Positions 33,162 through 44,368 are shown, counted from the stretch's first letter. The stretch is DNA of 64,000 nt from Microbacterium sp. (GCF_017305435.1 NZ_JAFKIP010000006.1:1-64000); one strand, 5' to 3'. Notes: a model not told the origin generated them from the sequence alone. Numbers and translations: made by a program.

Positions 33162-33529
33162 CAGCCGCCCTCGCCGAGTGCGCACGCGCGGGCGCGCAGC
33201 TCGGGCAGGGGGAGCGGCACGCCCGCGGGCGCTGAGGCGACGACGCACACGAGACCGCCGTCGCGCGACACAGATTCGACCGCACCCCCGGCGACCGCCG
33301 CGACGATCGCGGTCACACGGGCGTCGGACTCACCGCGGGCGGCGAGTCGGGATGCCTGTGCTGCGCCGTGCTCGAGACGCACCTGACGACCGGCGGCGGC
33401 GAGCCCGCCGATCGCCAGGGCGACCACCAGGACGACGGCGGGAAGAACGACGGCGAACTCCGCCGTCGCCGATCCGCGCTCGTCCCACCGTGCCGGCGCA
33501 CGCGGGCGCCGGCGGATTGGATTGCTCAT
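33161..33529 (-). CDS. TadE-family pilus assembly protein
   Basis: This 122-residue protein has a basic N-terminus, then D-E-R-G-S-A-T-A-E-F-A-V-V-L-P-A-V (~16-33), the TadE hallmark, with one membrane helix. A cysteine pair occurs in the C-terminal domain (L-V-C-V-V and A-C-A-L). TadE proteins are pseudopilin-like components of the Flp/Tad pilus. It overlaps DUF4244 upstream by 4 bases and the last gene by 1 base. Confidence 0.85.
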   Translation of the reverse strand: MSNPIRRRPRAPARWDERGSATAEFAVVLPAVVLVVALAIGGLAAAGRQVRLEHGAAQASRLAARGESDARVTAIVAAVAGGAVESVSRDGGLVCVVASAPAGVPLPLPELRARACALGEGG

Positions 33530-33777
33530 GCGACGGTGAGCGCCCGACGGACGAGGTCGGTCAGCATGCCGCGCACCTCGTCGGAGCGCATGATCACGAC
33601 CAGCAGGCCCGCAAATGCGACCGCGGCCATCGTCGCCACGACGTACTCAGCGGTTGCGGCGCCCGTCTCGTCGCCGAAGAGGGCGGCGGCGCGCCGCTGC
33701 GTCAGGGGCGGCAGCGAGGGAAATGCGACGGCATCGATGTCGTGAGGACGGCGGACCGGGAAGGGGATGAGAGACAT
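33526..33777 (-). CDS. DUF4244 protein, Flp pilin-like
   Basis: This 83-residue protein starts at ATG 33777 behind AAGGAG. The segment D-E-T-G-A-A-T-A-E-Y (~37-46) followed by a hydrophobic helix (~47-65) is the DUF4244/Flp-pilin pattern, with a Glu at position +5 after the presumed processing glycine. In the tad operon this is the likely major pilin. No prepilin peptidase is visible nearby. The neighbours are TadC upstream and TadE downstream. Confidence 0.8.
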   Translation of the reverse strand: MSLIPFPVRRPHDIDAVAFPSLPPLTQRRAAALFGDETGAATAEYVVATMAAVAFAGLLVVIMRSDEVRGMLTDLVRRALTVA

Positions 33778-33823
33778 GTGTTGCTCCTTCGTTCGTTGGA
33801 TGGCGGGCACGTGCACAGCCGCG

Positions 33824-34717
33824 TCATGGCACGGCGAGGATCGGGGTGGAGCCGGCGAGCACCGACAGGAACATCGGCGCGACGCCGAGCAGGAGGAAGG
33901 CGGGGAGCGTGCAGAGTCCCATCGGCAGCAGGAGTCGCGACCCGAGTCGCGCGGCGCGCAGTCGGCCTTCGGTGCGCCGCCGCCGTCGGGCGTCGGCTGC
34001 GCCCGACCGGAGGAGCTCGACCGCCGGCGCTCCGGCCCGCTGAGCGAGAGCGAGAACGGTCGTCGTCTCGTCCGACGGTGTGCCGCCGCCCGAGGCGGCG
34101 ACGACGGCGAGCGCCCGATCCACCGAGACCCCCGCCGACAGGGCGACCGCGACGGCGTCCGCCTGCAGCCCCGGGAGGTCCGGCGGGGGCTGGGCCGCCC
34201 TCACCAGACGTGCACTCCAGCGCCGGGCGAGGAGCATGAGGAGGATGCCGATCACGAGACTCGCAATTCCGAACGGCTGCGTCAGCGTGGACAGGATGTC
34301 GAACCCCAGGACGAGCCCCAAGGCGATCGCCACGAGCGGCATCCATCCGACGAGTCGCGCCGTCGCCGCGGGTTCGGCGAGCGCGACGGCCACGTCGTCG
34401 CGGGTCTCCTGCGCGTCGCTGAGCGCGGCGGAGAAGCGGCGCAGACTCGATGCGAGCGGCGCGCCGACCGTCTCGGCGACCGCCCACACGATCGCGATCT
34501 GCCGCCACGTCTCCCCGTGCGCTTCCAGGACGTCTCCGACCCGCGTGCCCGGCAGCGACGACGCCACCGCCTCGGCGACGGGGTCGCCCGCTTCGGCGAG
34601 CAGCCGCCATGCCCGTGGGGGCGCGATCCCCGCTTCCAACAGGACCGCGAGCCGCTGGGCCGACTCCGCGCCCGTGTCGGCATCCCCCGTGCCGCCATGC
34701 CCCGTGCGCCTCTTCAT
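33824..34717 (-). CDS. Type II secretion system F-family protein (TadB/TadC)
   Basis: This 297-residue membrane platform protein has hydrophobic segments at ~122-165 (two helices) and ~265-292. Two T2SSF-type repeats are visible: the first with R-L-A-V-L-L-E-A-G-I and E-T-V-G-A-P-L, the second with A-V-A-L-S-A-G-V-S-V and L-A-Q-R-A-G-A-P. The N-terminal half seems to be a reduced TadB-like part, so one protein may serve for both TadB and TadC. It overlaps tadA by ATGA. Confidence 0.8.
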   Translation of the reverse strand: MKRRTGHGGTGDADTGAESAQRLAVLLEAGIAPPRAWRLLAEAGDPVAEAVASSLPGTRVGDVLEAHGETWRQIAIVWAVAETVGAPLASSLRRFSAALSDAQETRDDVAVALAEPAATARLVGWMPLVAIALGLVLGFDILSTLTQPFGIASLVIGILLMLLARRWSARLVRAAQPPPDLPGLQADAVAVALSAGVSVDRALAVVAASGGGTPSDETTTVLALAQRAGAPAVELLRSGAADARRRRRTEGRLRAARLGSRLLLPMGLCTLPAFLLLGVAPMFLSVLAGSTPILAVP

Positions 34718-35853
34718 GTCATCGCCTCGACGCCGAGTCGTCCCTCGGTCAGCACGGGGCGGGCGAAGCCGACGATGCGGCGTACGCCGTCGCTCCCCCG
34801 CTCGACGTGGACGATGACGCCGATCGCGCTCACGACCTGCCGGGCGACACCGTGATCGTCGAGCCCGGCGAGCGCTCCCAATGCCTCGAGACGGGCCGGG
34901 ACTTCGCGGATGCCGCCGGCGTGCACCGTCCCCGCGCCGCCGGCGTGCCCGGTGTTCAGGGCCATGAGCAGCTCTCGGACCTCATCTCCGCGGCATTCCC
35001 CGACGACGAGCCGGTCCGGTCTCATGCGCAGAGCCTCGCGGACGAGACGCGCGAGAGACACGGCGCCCGCGCCCTCGAGGTTCGGCTGGCGCGCCTCCAG
35101 ACGCACGTGATGCGGGTGCGCGATGCGGAGCTCCGCGACATCCTCGATGGTGACGATCCGCTCGCTCGCGGGCACCCGCCCGAGGAGGGCAGCGAGCAGC
35201 GTCGTCTTGCCCGCTCCCGTTGCTCCCGTGACGAGCAGGTTCACGCGCTCCGCGACGAGGGCCTCCAGGCGTGCACCGGTCACAGGATCGAACATGCCGC
35301 GTCGCCCGAGCTCGTCGAGATCGGGCATCTCCGCTGAGGGCAGTCTGATCGAGATCGCCGCTCCCGCGCACGCGATCGGCGGCAGCACGGCGTGTACGCG
35401 CGTGCCGTGCTCCCAGCGCACGTCGACGAGCGGCGCACCGTCGTCGAGATGACGGCCCCCGATCCCGATGAGGGCGACGGCGAGCTCTCGCAGCTCCTCC
35501 GCGCCGGCACGCCACTGCGGCACATGCTCGACGCCCGCGCCGCGATCGACGAAGAGACCGTCCTCGCCGTTGACGAACACGTCGGTGACCTCGGGGTCGC
35601 TCAGGACGTCGCGCAGCGGCGCGAGTGCCGGGTGGTCGGGCAGCTGTCGTCGCGTCGGCCGCGCGCGGAGCGCCGCGGGAGCTGCAGGGTCCGCGGCATC
35701 CCTCGCGCGGTGCCGTTCAGAAGTCGTCGGCGCGCCCCGCTCAGGGACGATCCCAGGGACGATCGCAGGGACGGACGCCGAGGCATCCGCACGCACGTCC
35801 ACGCGGCGCACGGCCTCGGGAACGCGACGACGGACGACGAAGGGATCGGACAT
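34714..35853 (-). CDS. TadA-family secretion ATPase
   Basis: The protein has 379 residues from ATG 35853. After a low-complexity N-terminus (~1-65) come V-F-V-N-G-E-D-G-L (~90), Walker A T-G-A-T-G-A-G-K-T-T (~208-217), the Asp box E-D-V-A-E-L (~240), Walker B V-V-G-E-C-R-G-D-E and the His box A-L-N-T-G-H-A-G-G. This is the motor of the Flp/Tad pilus. A TACCGT -10-like box lies 7 bases before the ATG with no Shine-Dalgarno, so the operon is probably leaderless. It heads tadA-tadC-DUF4244-tadE-tadE-like. Confidence 0.9.
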   Translation of the reverse strand: MSDPFVVRRRVPEAVRRVDVRADASASVPAIVPGIVPERGAPTTSERHRARDAADPAAPAALRARPTRRQLPDHPALAPLRDVLSDPEVTDVFVNGEDGLFVDRGAGVEHVPQWRAGAEELRELAVALIGIGGRHLDDGAPLVDVRWEHGTRVHAVLPPIACAGAAISIRLPSAEMPDLDELGRRGMFDPVTGARLEALVAERVNLLVTGATGAGKTTLLAALLGRVPASERIVTIEDVAELRIAHPHHVRLEARQPNLEGAGAVSLARLVREALRMRPDRLVVGECRGDEVRELLMALNTGHAGGAGTVHAGGIREVPARLEALGALAGLDDHGVARQVVSAIGVIVHVERGSDGVRRIVGFARPVLTEGRLGVEAMT

Positions 35854-36307
35854 GCCCCGACGGTAGGCGCTGCGATGGCGCGCGAGTCGCGCGCAGCCGC
35901 GATCGGTGGACAGATCCGAAAACCAGGCGCCTGTGGAGGAGGCGATGACGCGCGGGCGGAAAACGCGCCGCCGGAAAAGTGAGACGGCATCCCATCGGGG
36001 GAAATGGGATGCCGTCTCAGCGACAGCCGCATGTGGGGGGAACGCGGCCGCCGCGATGCCAGAATCAAAGAGTTCGGCCGCGAATGAGCATACGCAACGA
36101 TGCCCGCCGCTCCTGCCCGAAACGGCCCCGCGCACCGATATATCTGTCGGGGCCGGTCATCTCTCCGCTTCTGCGGGCGGATGCCGCCGTGTCACACCCC
36201 GTCCCTACTATCGGAGGTAGTGCGGACCGAGTGCGGTGGCTAGATTTCCTGCATCCTTCGGAGAGCCTCCCGCTCCCGTCTCAGGACCGCCGCAAAGGAG
36301 CGCGCCC
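35854..36307. other. Divergent intergenic region between tad operon and acs
   Basis: These ~450 bases hold the divergent tad and acs promoters and no credible gene. A strong 15-base-arm hairpin (GAGACGGCATCCCAT with its complement, 35981-36018) lies in the middle; on the minus strand it is followed by ACTTTTCC. For acs, TACTAT at 36206-36211 is a good -10 candidate, giving a leader of about 90 bases. GTGTCACAC just upstream of it may be a half-palindromic activator site. Confidence 0.5.
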
Positions 36308-38264
<1,957 letters not shown>

Positions 38265-38272
<8 letters not shown>

Positions 38273-38573
38273 CCGGGTGGGGCGCCGAGGCGCCCCACCG
38301 TCGCAGGGCGTCGAGCGCGTCACCGAGCTCGAGCCCGCGCTCGGTGAGCGCGTACGCGCGCGTGTTGTGCTTCAGCGGCAGCCGGTACAGCACCCCGGCC
38401 TGCTCGAGTTCGCGCAGCCGCGTCGCGAGGATGTTGGTGGGGATGCCGAGGTCCCGCTGCAGATCTCCATATCGCAGCGGCGCCGCACGCAGCCGATCGA
38501 CGATGAGCAGCGCCCACCTCTGCCCGACGATGCCGAGCGCGTGCTCGAGCCCGTCCGGCTCGTCGGCGGTCAG
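38265..38573 (-). CDS. HxlR-family regulator with a non-canonical start
   Basis: The frame encodes a winged-helix HxlR domain: G-I-V-G-Q-R-W-A-L-L-I-V-D-R-L, then R-Y-G-D-L-Q-R-D-L-G-I-P-T-N-I-L-A-T-R-L, and L-E-Q-A-G-V-L-Y-R-L. It has no ATG, GTG or TTG before the domain. The likeliest start is CTG 38573, which overlaps the VOC stop (CTGA), giving 102 residues. The usual cysteine before the helix (C-P-I/x-x-x-x-L) is absent. It is downstream of the VOC gene and likely controls it through the palindrome at 38978. A start lost by mutation is the alternative. Confidence 0.7.
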
Positions 38574-38968
38574 GCGCCGGTCTCCGGCTTCATCCAGAAC
38601 GGAGAGTAGTGATACCCCTCCGGATCATCGAACTGCCGCTGGTACATGAAGTCGTAGTCGTCGGTGTCGCCGATGCGGCCCCCGGCCTTCTCAGCGCGCT
38701 CGAGGAGGGCGTCCACCTCCTCGCGGCTGGACATCGCCCAGGACAGCGTGATCGGCGAGGGGGTCCCCGACGTGCCGACGAGCTCCTCCGTCCCGCCGAC
38801 CGCCGCATACGCGGCACGCGTCGAGATCATGAGGAACTTGTCGTCGTCGAGCACGAAGCAGCTCGTGTTGTGGTCGGACATGGCCTCGTTCACCGTGAGG
38901 CCGAGGGCGGAGTAGAAGGCCTTCGCACGCTCGATGTCGTCGACGGGAAAGCTCACGAAAAGGTTCAT
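38570..38968 (-). CDS. VOC-family (glyoxalase/bleomycin-resistance-like) protein
   Basis: The protein has 132 residues from ATG 38968; GTG 38974 would add two. The vicinal-oxygen-chelate fold is suggested by N-L-F-V-S-F-P-V-D-D-I-E-R-A-K-A-F-Y at the N-terminus and D-P-E-G-Y-H-Y-S-P-F-W near the end. Such proteins bind a metal or a small hydrophobic ligand; the substrate is unknown. It is the first gene of a VOC-HxlR pair with a palindrome 10 bases before the start. Confidence 0.85.
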   Translation of the reverse strand: MNLFVSFPVDDIERAKAFYSALGLTVNEAMSDHNTSCFVLDDDKFLMISTRAAYAAVGGTEELVGTSGTPSPITLSWAMSSREEVDALLERAEKAGGRIGDTDDYDFMYQRQFDDPEGYHYSPFWMKPETGA

Positions 38969-38977
38969 GAGCACACA

Positions 38978-38992
38978 CTTGCAAAAAGCAAG
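38978..38992. promoter_or_regulatory. Palindrome before the VOC-HxlR pair
   Basis: CTTGC-AAAAA-GCAAG is a perfect 5-base-arm palindrome with an A-rich centre, ending 10 bases before the VOC start on the minus strand. The location suits autoregulation by the downstream HxlR protein, whose family binds short palindromes near its own promoter. Confidence 0.45.
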
Positions 38993-39028
38993 CGCTTCGT
39001 CAATGCCCCTCGTGTACGAGGACGGTCG

Positions 39029-39493
39029 TCACTCCCAGGTGAAGACGACCTCGACCTCGACGGGCGCGTCGAGCGGCAGCACCGGCACGCCGACGGCCGA
39101 GCGGGCGTGCCGACCGGCATCGCCGAAGATCTCTCCGAGGATCTGGCTCGCGCCGTTCACGACGCCCGGCTGCCCGGTGAAATCGGGGGTGGATGCCACG
39201 AAGCCGGTCACCTTCAGGACGCCGGTCAGCCGGTCCACCCCGCCGACGGCGGCGGCCGCGGCCGCGATCGCGTTGAGCGCGCACTGGCGCGCGTAGGACT
39301 GCGCGGCGGCGGCATCCACGTCGGCGCCGACCTTGCCGGTCGCCGGCAGCGCGCCGTCGATCATCGGGAGCTGCCCCGCCGTGTAGACGAGGTCGCCGTG
39401 GGCTTTCGCGGGCACGTACGCCGCGACCGGGGGCACGACGGGGGGGAGCTGGATGCCGAGGTCGGCGAGCCGCGTCGAGATCGCGCCGCTCAC
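39029..39493 (-). CDS. RidA-family protein (enamine/imine deaminase)
   Basis: RidA proteins hydrolyse reactive enamines such as 2-aminoacrylate. The 154-residue protein from GTG 39493 has G-D-L-V-Y-T-A-G-Q-L-P, a later V-L-K-V-T-G-F-V, R-S-A-V-G-V-P-V-L-P and E-V-E-V-V-F, in the order of YjgF/RidA family members. The conserved Arg is in the R-S-A-V-G segment. It overlaps the upstream DUF4177 gene by GTGA. Confidence 0.87.
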   Translation of the reverse strand: MSGAISTRLADLGIQLPPVVPPVAAYVPAKAHGDLVYTAGQLPMIDGALPATGKVGADVDAAAAQSYARQCALNAIAAAAAAVGGVDRLTGVLKVTGFVASTPDFTGQPGVVNGASQILGEIFGDAGRHARSAVGVPVLPLDAPVEVEVVFTWE

Positions 39494-39714
39494 GCGTGGG
39501 CCTCGCCCTCGAACTGCTGGGCCGCGACGGCGGCAGCGCCGAGCCCCGCGTTCGCGGAGCCCGCCCCCACGGGACGCTTGAAGTAGGCGACGAGGCCGCC
39601 CTCGGGGCCGGTGACGACCTGGACGAGCTCCCACCCCTGCTTGCCCCAGTTGTTGAGGATCGCGGCGGTGTTGTGGATCAGCAGCGGCGTCGTGAGGTAC
39701 TCCCACGTGGTCAT
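39490..39714 (-). CDS. DUF4177 domain small protein
   Basis: This 74-residue protein starts at ATG 39714. The segment T-W-E-Y-L-T-T-P-L-L, then L-N-N-W-G-K-Q-G-W-E-L-V, is the DUF4177 pattern. It is divergent from the PBP gene by 138 bases and coupled to RidA. This DUF4177-RidA-PBP neighbourhood is common in Microbacteriaceae as I recall. The role is unknown. Confidence 0.8.
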   Translation of the reverse strand: MTTWEYLTTPLLIHNTAAILNNWGKQGWELVQVVTGPEGGLVAYFKRPVGAGSANAGLGAAAVAAQQFEGEAHA

Positions 39715-39852
39715 GGACTCTCCTGTCGCGGATGGTGTCGGTGTCGCGCGGGCGGGCGGCGCAGAACTCGTCTCGGATCCGCCCGGGGCCCGTCGTGGGC
39801 GCGCCCGGTCCCACCAAGGCTTCCCCCAGGGTTCTCCCCTACGATCAACCCT

Positions 39853-42426
39853 ATGCCTCAACCCAAACGCACGGCCACCGGCGTGCTCGGCGGTATCGCC
39901 GGCCTCGTCGGCCTGAGCGCCATCGCCGGTGTCCTCGTCGCGGCGACCGTCACGCCCGCGATCGCCGTCTCCGGCTATGCGGCCTCGAGCGCCCTGGACA
40001 CGTTCGAGAACATGCCGAGCTTCCTCGAGATCGACCCCCTGATGCTGCCGACCGAGCTCTACCGCAAGGACAGCGCGGGGAACGACACGCTGATGGCGCA
40101 GTTCTACGACCAGAACCGCATCCCCGTCACGTTCGACCAGGTCAACCCGGTGATGTTCGACGCGATCACGTCGAGCGAGGACAAGAACTTCTACACGCAC
40201 GGCGGCGTCGACCTCGTCGGCACCGTGAGCGCGCTCCTGGGCAACGCATCCAACGGTTCCAACCGAGGCGGCTCGTCGATCACACAGCAGTACGTCAAGA
40301 ACGTGCTGCAGCAGAACTGCGAGTCGAAGGCCAAGAGCGACGACGAAGTCGAGGCCTGCTTCACCGCGACGACCGTGAACAGCGGCGCCGAGGGCTACCA
40401 GCGCAAGCTGCAGGAGATGCGCTACGCCATCCAGCTGGAGAAGGCGTACTCGAAGGAGACGATCCTCCTCGGTTACCTGAACATCACCAACTTCGGCGGC
40501 ACGGTCTACGGCATCGGCGCCGCGGCGAAGCACTATTTCTCGACGGATGCCGCCAACCTGACCGTCGCGCAGGCCGCGACGATCGCGGGCATGGTGCAGG
40601 CTCCGAACACGTACCGCATCGACCGACCCGACGGATCCACGGAGGACGACGCCGGCAATCCGGAGAACAGCGCAGCCGACGGGTACAAGCTGACGCTCGA
40701 TCGCCGCAACTACGTCCTCGGGCGCATGCTGGACCTCGGCAAGATCTCGCAGGCGGAGTACGACGAGGCCTACAACTCGCCGATCACGCCGGTGATCTCC
40801 GAGCAGACCCAGGGCTGCCAGACGGCCACCGGCGCGGAGTTCTTCTGCGAGTACGTCCGCTCCGTGCTGCTGACCGACCCCGCCTTCGGCGAGGACGACG
40901 ACGCGCGCGCCGCGAACCTCCGCCGCGGCGGCATGAAGATCTACACGACGCTCGACGCCGACCTCCAGCAGGCTGGGCTCAACGCGATCTCGATCGTCCC
41001 CGCGCGTGTCGACTACATGAACCTCGGCGCCTCCGGCATCCAGGTCGAGGTCGGCACCGGACGCATCCTCTCGATGGTCCAGAACCGGCCGTACTCGATC
41101 GAGAGCTCCGACGATCAGAACGCCCCCACCACCCAGGTGAACTACAACGTCCGCCTGCAGAACGGCGGCGGCGGTCACTCCGCCGGATCGACCTACAAGG
41201 TCTTCAGCCTCGTCAACTGGCTGGAGCAGGGGCACTCGGTCAACGAGACCCTCAACGGCCGCGTCGGCACGAAGAAGGTCATCAACTGCGACGGGCAGAC
41301 GCAGGACGTCGTCTCCAGCAACAACGGAAACGGCATCGGCAACTTCGAGGCGAACCCCGGCTACACCGGGACCGTCTACAACTTCACTCGTGACTCACTG
41401 AACTCGGGCTTCCTTGCGATGGCGGAGAAGATCTCGGTCTGCTCCACGAACCAGGTCGCCATGAAGATGGGCGTCATGACGGGCGACGGCACTCCGCTCG
41501 ACACCACGAACTTCGGCTACAACGTGCTCGGTGACCAGGCGGTCGCACCGATCGACATGGCCGGCGCGTACGCCTCGATCGCTGCGAACGGCATGCTCTG
41601 CCCCGCGAAGGCGATCGACAAGGCGCTGAACGCGAAGGGTGAGGACATCACCCCGCAGACCACCTGCAGCCGCGTCATGAGCGAGGCCGTCGCCTCCACC
41701 GCCGCGTACACGCTGCAGGGCGTCATGACCGGCACGGGCTCCGGCGCGCAGATCGGCGACGGCGTGCCGGTGTTCGGCAAGACGGGTATCCACGAGTACC
41801 TGCACACCTGGATGGACGGCTCGTCGACGAAGGTCGCGACGGTCGTCTGGGTCGGCAACGTGCAGGGTGACGCGCTGCTCAGCGACTACTACGAGAACGG
41901 CTACGTCCTCTCCCGCATCCGCAACTCGATCTGGCCCGAGATGCAGGGTGCGGCCAACGCGAAGTTCGGCGGAGACGCCTTCCCGTCGCCCGACGCGAAC
42001 CTCACCAAGCGGCAGCTGAGCGATCTGCCGTCCGTGATCGGCATGACGATCGACCAGGCGACCCAGACGCTCGAGACCGCCGGCTTCTCGGTGACGGTCG
42101 GCGACGCGGTCGACGGCGTCGAGGCATCCGGGACCGTCGTCCAGCAGGACCCGGGCGCCGGACGCGTCGCGGGCGGCACGACGGTCACGATCCGGCCGAG
42201 CAACGGCCAGGGCGTCGCGGTCCCCGCGGTGAGCGGCAAGCCGGATGCCGCGGTCACGGCACTGCGCGCCGCGGGCTTCGGCCAGGTGACGACGTCGTGC
42301 ACCGCGAAGGACGACGCTCCCGTGGACGGCACCGTGACCGGCACCGACCCCGCGGCGGGCACGATCGTCAGCCGCACGGCGGCGATCACGGTGCAGTACC
42401 AGGCGAAGACCTGCGGCGGCCGTTAG
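39853..42426 (+). CDS. Class A penicillin-binding protein with PASTA domains
   Basis: This bifunctional peptidoglycan synthase is 857 residues. An N-terminal membrane helix (~8-40) precedes the GT51 glycosyltransferase (~70-285) with catalytic Glu109 in S-S-E-D-K-N-F-Y. The transpeptidase has the S-x-x-K motif S446-T-Y-K449 and K-T-G (~640). Two PASTA domains end the protein (~725-788 and ~791-856). Two cysteines in the GT domain (Q-N-C and E-A-C) may form a disulfide. A TACGAT -10-like box lies just before ATG 39853 with no Shine-Dalgarno, suggesting a leaderless transcript. It is coupled to a phosphoesterase downstream. Confidence 0.93.
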   Translation: MPQPKRTATGVLGGIAGLVGLSAIAGVLVAATVTPAIAVSGYAASSALDTFENMPSFLEIDPLMLPTELYRKDSAGNDTLMAQFYDQNRIPVTFDQVNPVMFDAITSSEDKNFYTHGGVDLVGTVSALLGNASNGSNRGGSSITQQYVKNVLQQNCESKAKSDDEVEACFTATTVNSGAEGYQRKLQEMRYAIQLEKAYSKETILLGYLNITNFGGTVYGIGAAAKHYFSTDAANLTVAQAATIAGMVQAPNTYRIDRPDGSTEDDAGNPENSAADGYKLTLDRRNYVLGRMLDLGKISQAEYDEAYNSPITPVISEQTQGCQTATGAEFFCEYVRSVLLTDPAFGEDDDARAANLRRGGMKIYTTLDADLQQAGLNAISIVPARVDYMNLGASGIQVEVGTGRILSMVQNRPYSIESSDDQNAPTTQVNYNVRLQNGGGGHSAGSTYKVFSLVNWLEQGHSVNETLNGRVGTKKVINCDGQTQDVVSSNNGNGIGNFEANPGYTGTVYNFTRDSLNSGFLAMAEKISVCSTNQVAMKMGVMTGDGTPLDTTNFGYNVLGDQAVAPIDMAGAYASIAANGMLCPAKAIDKALNAKGEDITPQTTCSRVMSEAVASTAAYTLQGVMTGTGSGAQIGDGVPVFGKTGIHEYLHTWMDGSSTKVATVVWVGNVQGDALLSDYYENGYVLSRIRNSIWPEMQGAANAKFGGDAFPSPDANLTKRQLSDLPSVIGMTIDQATQTLETAGFSVTVGDAVDGVEASGTVVQQDPGAGRVAGGTTVTIRPSNGQGVAVPAVSGKPDAAVTALRAAGFGQVTTSCTAKDDAPVDGTVTGTDPAAGTIVSRTAAITVQYQAKTCGGR

Positions 42427-43379
42427 TGGGTCCCGCCCGTCGCACCGCCCTCGCCGCCGTCTCGGCGGCGGGGGCGGTGGGTCTCTCCGCCGCCGTCTGG
42501 GGCACGTGCATCGAGCGGCTCCTGTTCACGGTGCGCCGGCACGAGCTGGCGCTCCTGCCGGCGGGTTCGCCATCGCTCACCGTCCTGCACCTGTCCGATG
42601 CGCACATGGCGCCCTGGCAGCACCGTAAGCAGCGCTGGATCGCGGACCTCGCCGATCGGGTGCAGCCCGACCTCGTGATCAACACGGGCGACAATCTCGG
42701 GCATGAGGACGGACTGCGCGGAATCCGCGCCGCGTTCGCCCCCCTGCGCGGCGTTCCGGGTGCTTTCGTGCACGGCTCCAACGACGTCACCGGCCCCTCC
42801 GCCCGCAACCCGCTGCGCTACTTCCAGGGGCCCTCGCAGCGCTCGCACCGCGGCGTCGACCTCGACACCCCGGCGATGGACGACTACTTCCGGGACGAAC
42901 TCGGCTGGGTCGATCTGAACAACGCGGCATCCGTCATCCAGACGGCAGGGCTGCGCCTGGATGCCTTCGGCGTGAGCGATGCGCACCGCGGATGGGACGA
43001 CCTCGACGTGCTCCCCGGCGCCGTGGCCGCCCTGCGACGCCGCCCGCTGTTCGGCCGTGCCGACGAGACCGCGCTCACGATCGGCGTGACACATGCCCCC
43101 TACCGACGGGTGCTCGACGCCTTCACCGACCTGGGTGCCGACATGATCTTCGCCGGCCACACCCACGGCGGCCAGGTGCGCATCCCGTTCTCGCGCTCCG
43201 CCCTCGTCGCGAACTGCGACATCCCCCGCGACCAGGCCCGCGGGCTGAGCACGTGGGCCCACGCCGGCCACCGCGCCCCGCTCAACGTCTCGGCCGGCCT
43301 CGGACACTCCATCTACGCGCCGGTGCGGTTCGCCTGCAGACCCGAAGCCTCCGTCCTCGAGATCCGGGCGACGCCGTGA
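42426..43379 (+). CDS. Metallophosphoesterase (calcineurin-like)
   Basis: The protein has 317 residues from GTG 42426, overlapping the PBP stop by one base. An N-terminal hydrophobic segment (~8-27) anchors it in the membrane. Motifs in order are L-S-D-A-H (~57), N-T-G-D-N (~84), G-S-N-D (replacing G-N-H-D, ~113), G-V-T-H-A-P (~221) and G-H-T-H-G-G (~246). This resembles YaeI-type membrane phosphoesterases. The missing His in the third motif is common in this actinobacterial group as I recall. The substrate is unknown. Confidence 0.85.
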   Translation: MGPARRTALAAVSAAGAVGLSAAVWGTCIERLLFTVRRHELALLPAGSPSLTVLHLSDAHMAPWQHRKQRWIADLADRVQPDLVINTGDNLGHEDGLRGIRAAFAPLRGVPGAFVHGSNDVTGPSARNPLRYFQGPSQRSHRGVDLDTPAMDDYFRDELGWVDLNNAASVIQTAGLRLDAFGVSDAHRGWDDLDVLPGAVAALRRRPLFGRADETALTIGVTHAPYRRVLDAFTDLGADMIFAGHTHGGQVRIPFSRSALVANCDIPRDQARGLSTWAHAGHRAPLNVSAGLGHSIYAPVRFACRPEASVLEIRATP

Positions 43380-43427
43380 ACCGATTCGGCAGGAGCGTCC
43401 GAACCCTGTAGACTCGGAGGGTTGCCA

Positions 43428-43501
<74 letters not shown>

Positions 43502-43507
43502 CAACAG

Positions 43508-43543
43508 AAGGGCTCCGCCGGAGGATCATCCGGCGGAGCCCTT
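43508..43543 (+). terminator. Terminator after tRNA-Pro
   Basis: Perfect 15-base arms (AAGGGCTCCGCCGGA and its complement) with a 6-base loop lie 7 bases after the tRNA. The arms are strong and GC-rich, with no T-run. Confidence 0.8.
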
Positions 43544-43603
43544 CACGGTTCCGCCCCTAGAATTACCCGCAGACCCCCCTCACGAGAGCGAGCCGATCCC
43601 CCG

Positions 43604-44368
43604 ATGAGCACTGTGCGCCTGGTCGCCTTCGACCTCGACGACACCCTCGCCCCCTCCAAGAGCGCCATCGATCCCCGCATCGGCGACCTCCTCGTCGCCC
43701 TCGCCGAGCGCGTCGACGTCGCGATCATCTCGGGCGGCCAGCTCGCGCAGTTCACGACGCAGGTGGTCGACCGCCTCCCGGCATCCGCGGAGTCCGTCCT
43801 CCCCTACGTGCACCTCCTCCCCACCTGCGGGACGCAGTACTACCGCCTCGGCCCGGGCGGCGTCGAGACCGTGTACGCGCGCACGCTGAGCGACGACCAG
43901 AAGCAGCGTGCGCTGACCGCCGTCGAGGAGGAGGCCCGACGTCTGGGCCTCTGGGAGGCGCAGACCTGGGGAGACATCCTCGAGGACCGCGGGTCGCAGA
44001 TCACGTTCTCGGCGCTCGGCCAGACGGCTCCGGTCGACGCGAAGTCGGCGTGGGACCCCACGGGCGCCAAGAAGGGCGCCCTGCGCGACGCGGTCGCCGC
44101 GCGCGTGCCCGACCTCGAGGTGCGCTCGGGCGGATCGACCTCGGTCGACATCACCGAGCGCGGCATCGACAAGGCGTACGGCATGCGCGAGCTCTCGGCG
44201 CACACCGGCATCCCCCTCGACGACATGCTGTTCGTCGGCGACCGCCTCGACGAGCACGGCAACGACTACCCGGTGCTCGCGATGGGCGTCGCCTGCCAGG
44301 CCGTCGAGGGGTGGCAGGACACCGCGGACTTCCTCGAGCGGCTCCTTCCGACCCTGCCGACGCGCTGA
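43604..44368 (+). CDS. HAD-family phosphatase, subfamily IIB
   Basis: This 254-residue protein has HAD motif I F-D-L-D-D-T-L (nucleophile Asp10, acid Asp12), motif II I-I-S-G-G, a cap domain of type C2b (~85-190) and motif IV G-D-R-L-D-E-H-G-N-D. The C-terminal G-I-D-K-A-Y-G segment carries the motif III lysine. Relatives include phosphomannomutase-like and sugar-phosphate phosphatases. The substrate is not determined by sequence. It stands alone after tRNA-Pro. Confidence 0.85.
   Translation: MSTVRLVAFDLDDTLAPSKSAIDPRIGDLLVALAERVDVAIISGGQLAQFTTQVVDRLPASAESVLPYVHLLPTCGTQYYRLGPGGVETVYARTLSDDQKQRALTAVEEEARRLGLWEAQTWGDILEDRGSQITFSALGQTAPVDAKSAWDPTGAKKGALRDAVAARVPDLEVRSGGSTSVDITERGIDKAYGMRELSAHTGIPLDDMLFVGDRLDEHGNDYPVLAMGVACQAVEGWQDTADFLERLLPTLPTR

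Noticed and set aside
39496-39852. Upstream extension of the PBP gene by 119 codons
   Set aside because: It overlaps the divergent DUF4177 and RidA genes antisense and precedes the natural signal-anchor; ATG 39853 with a -10-like box is better.
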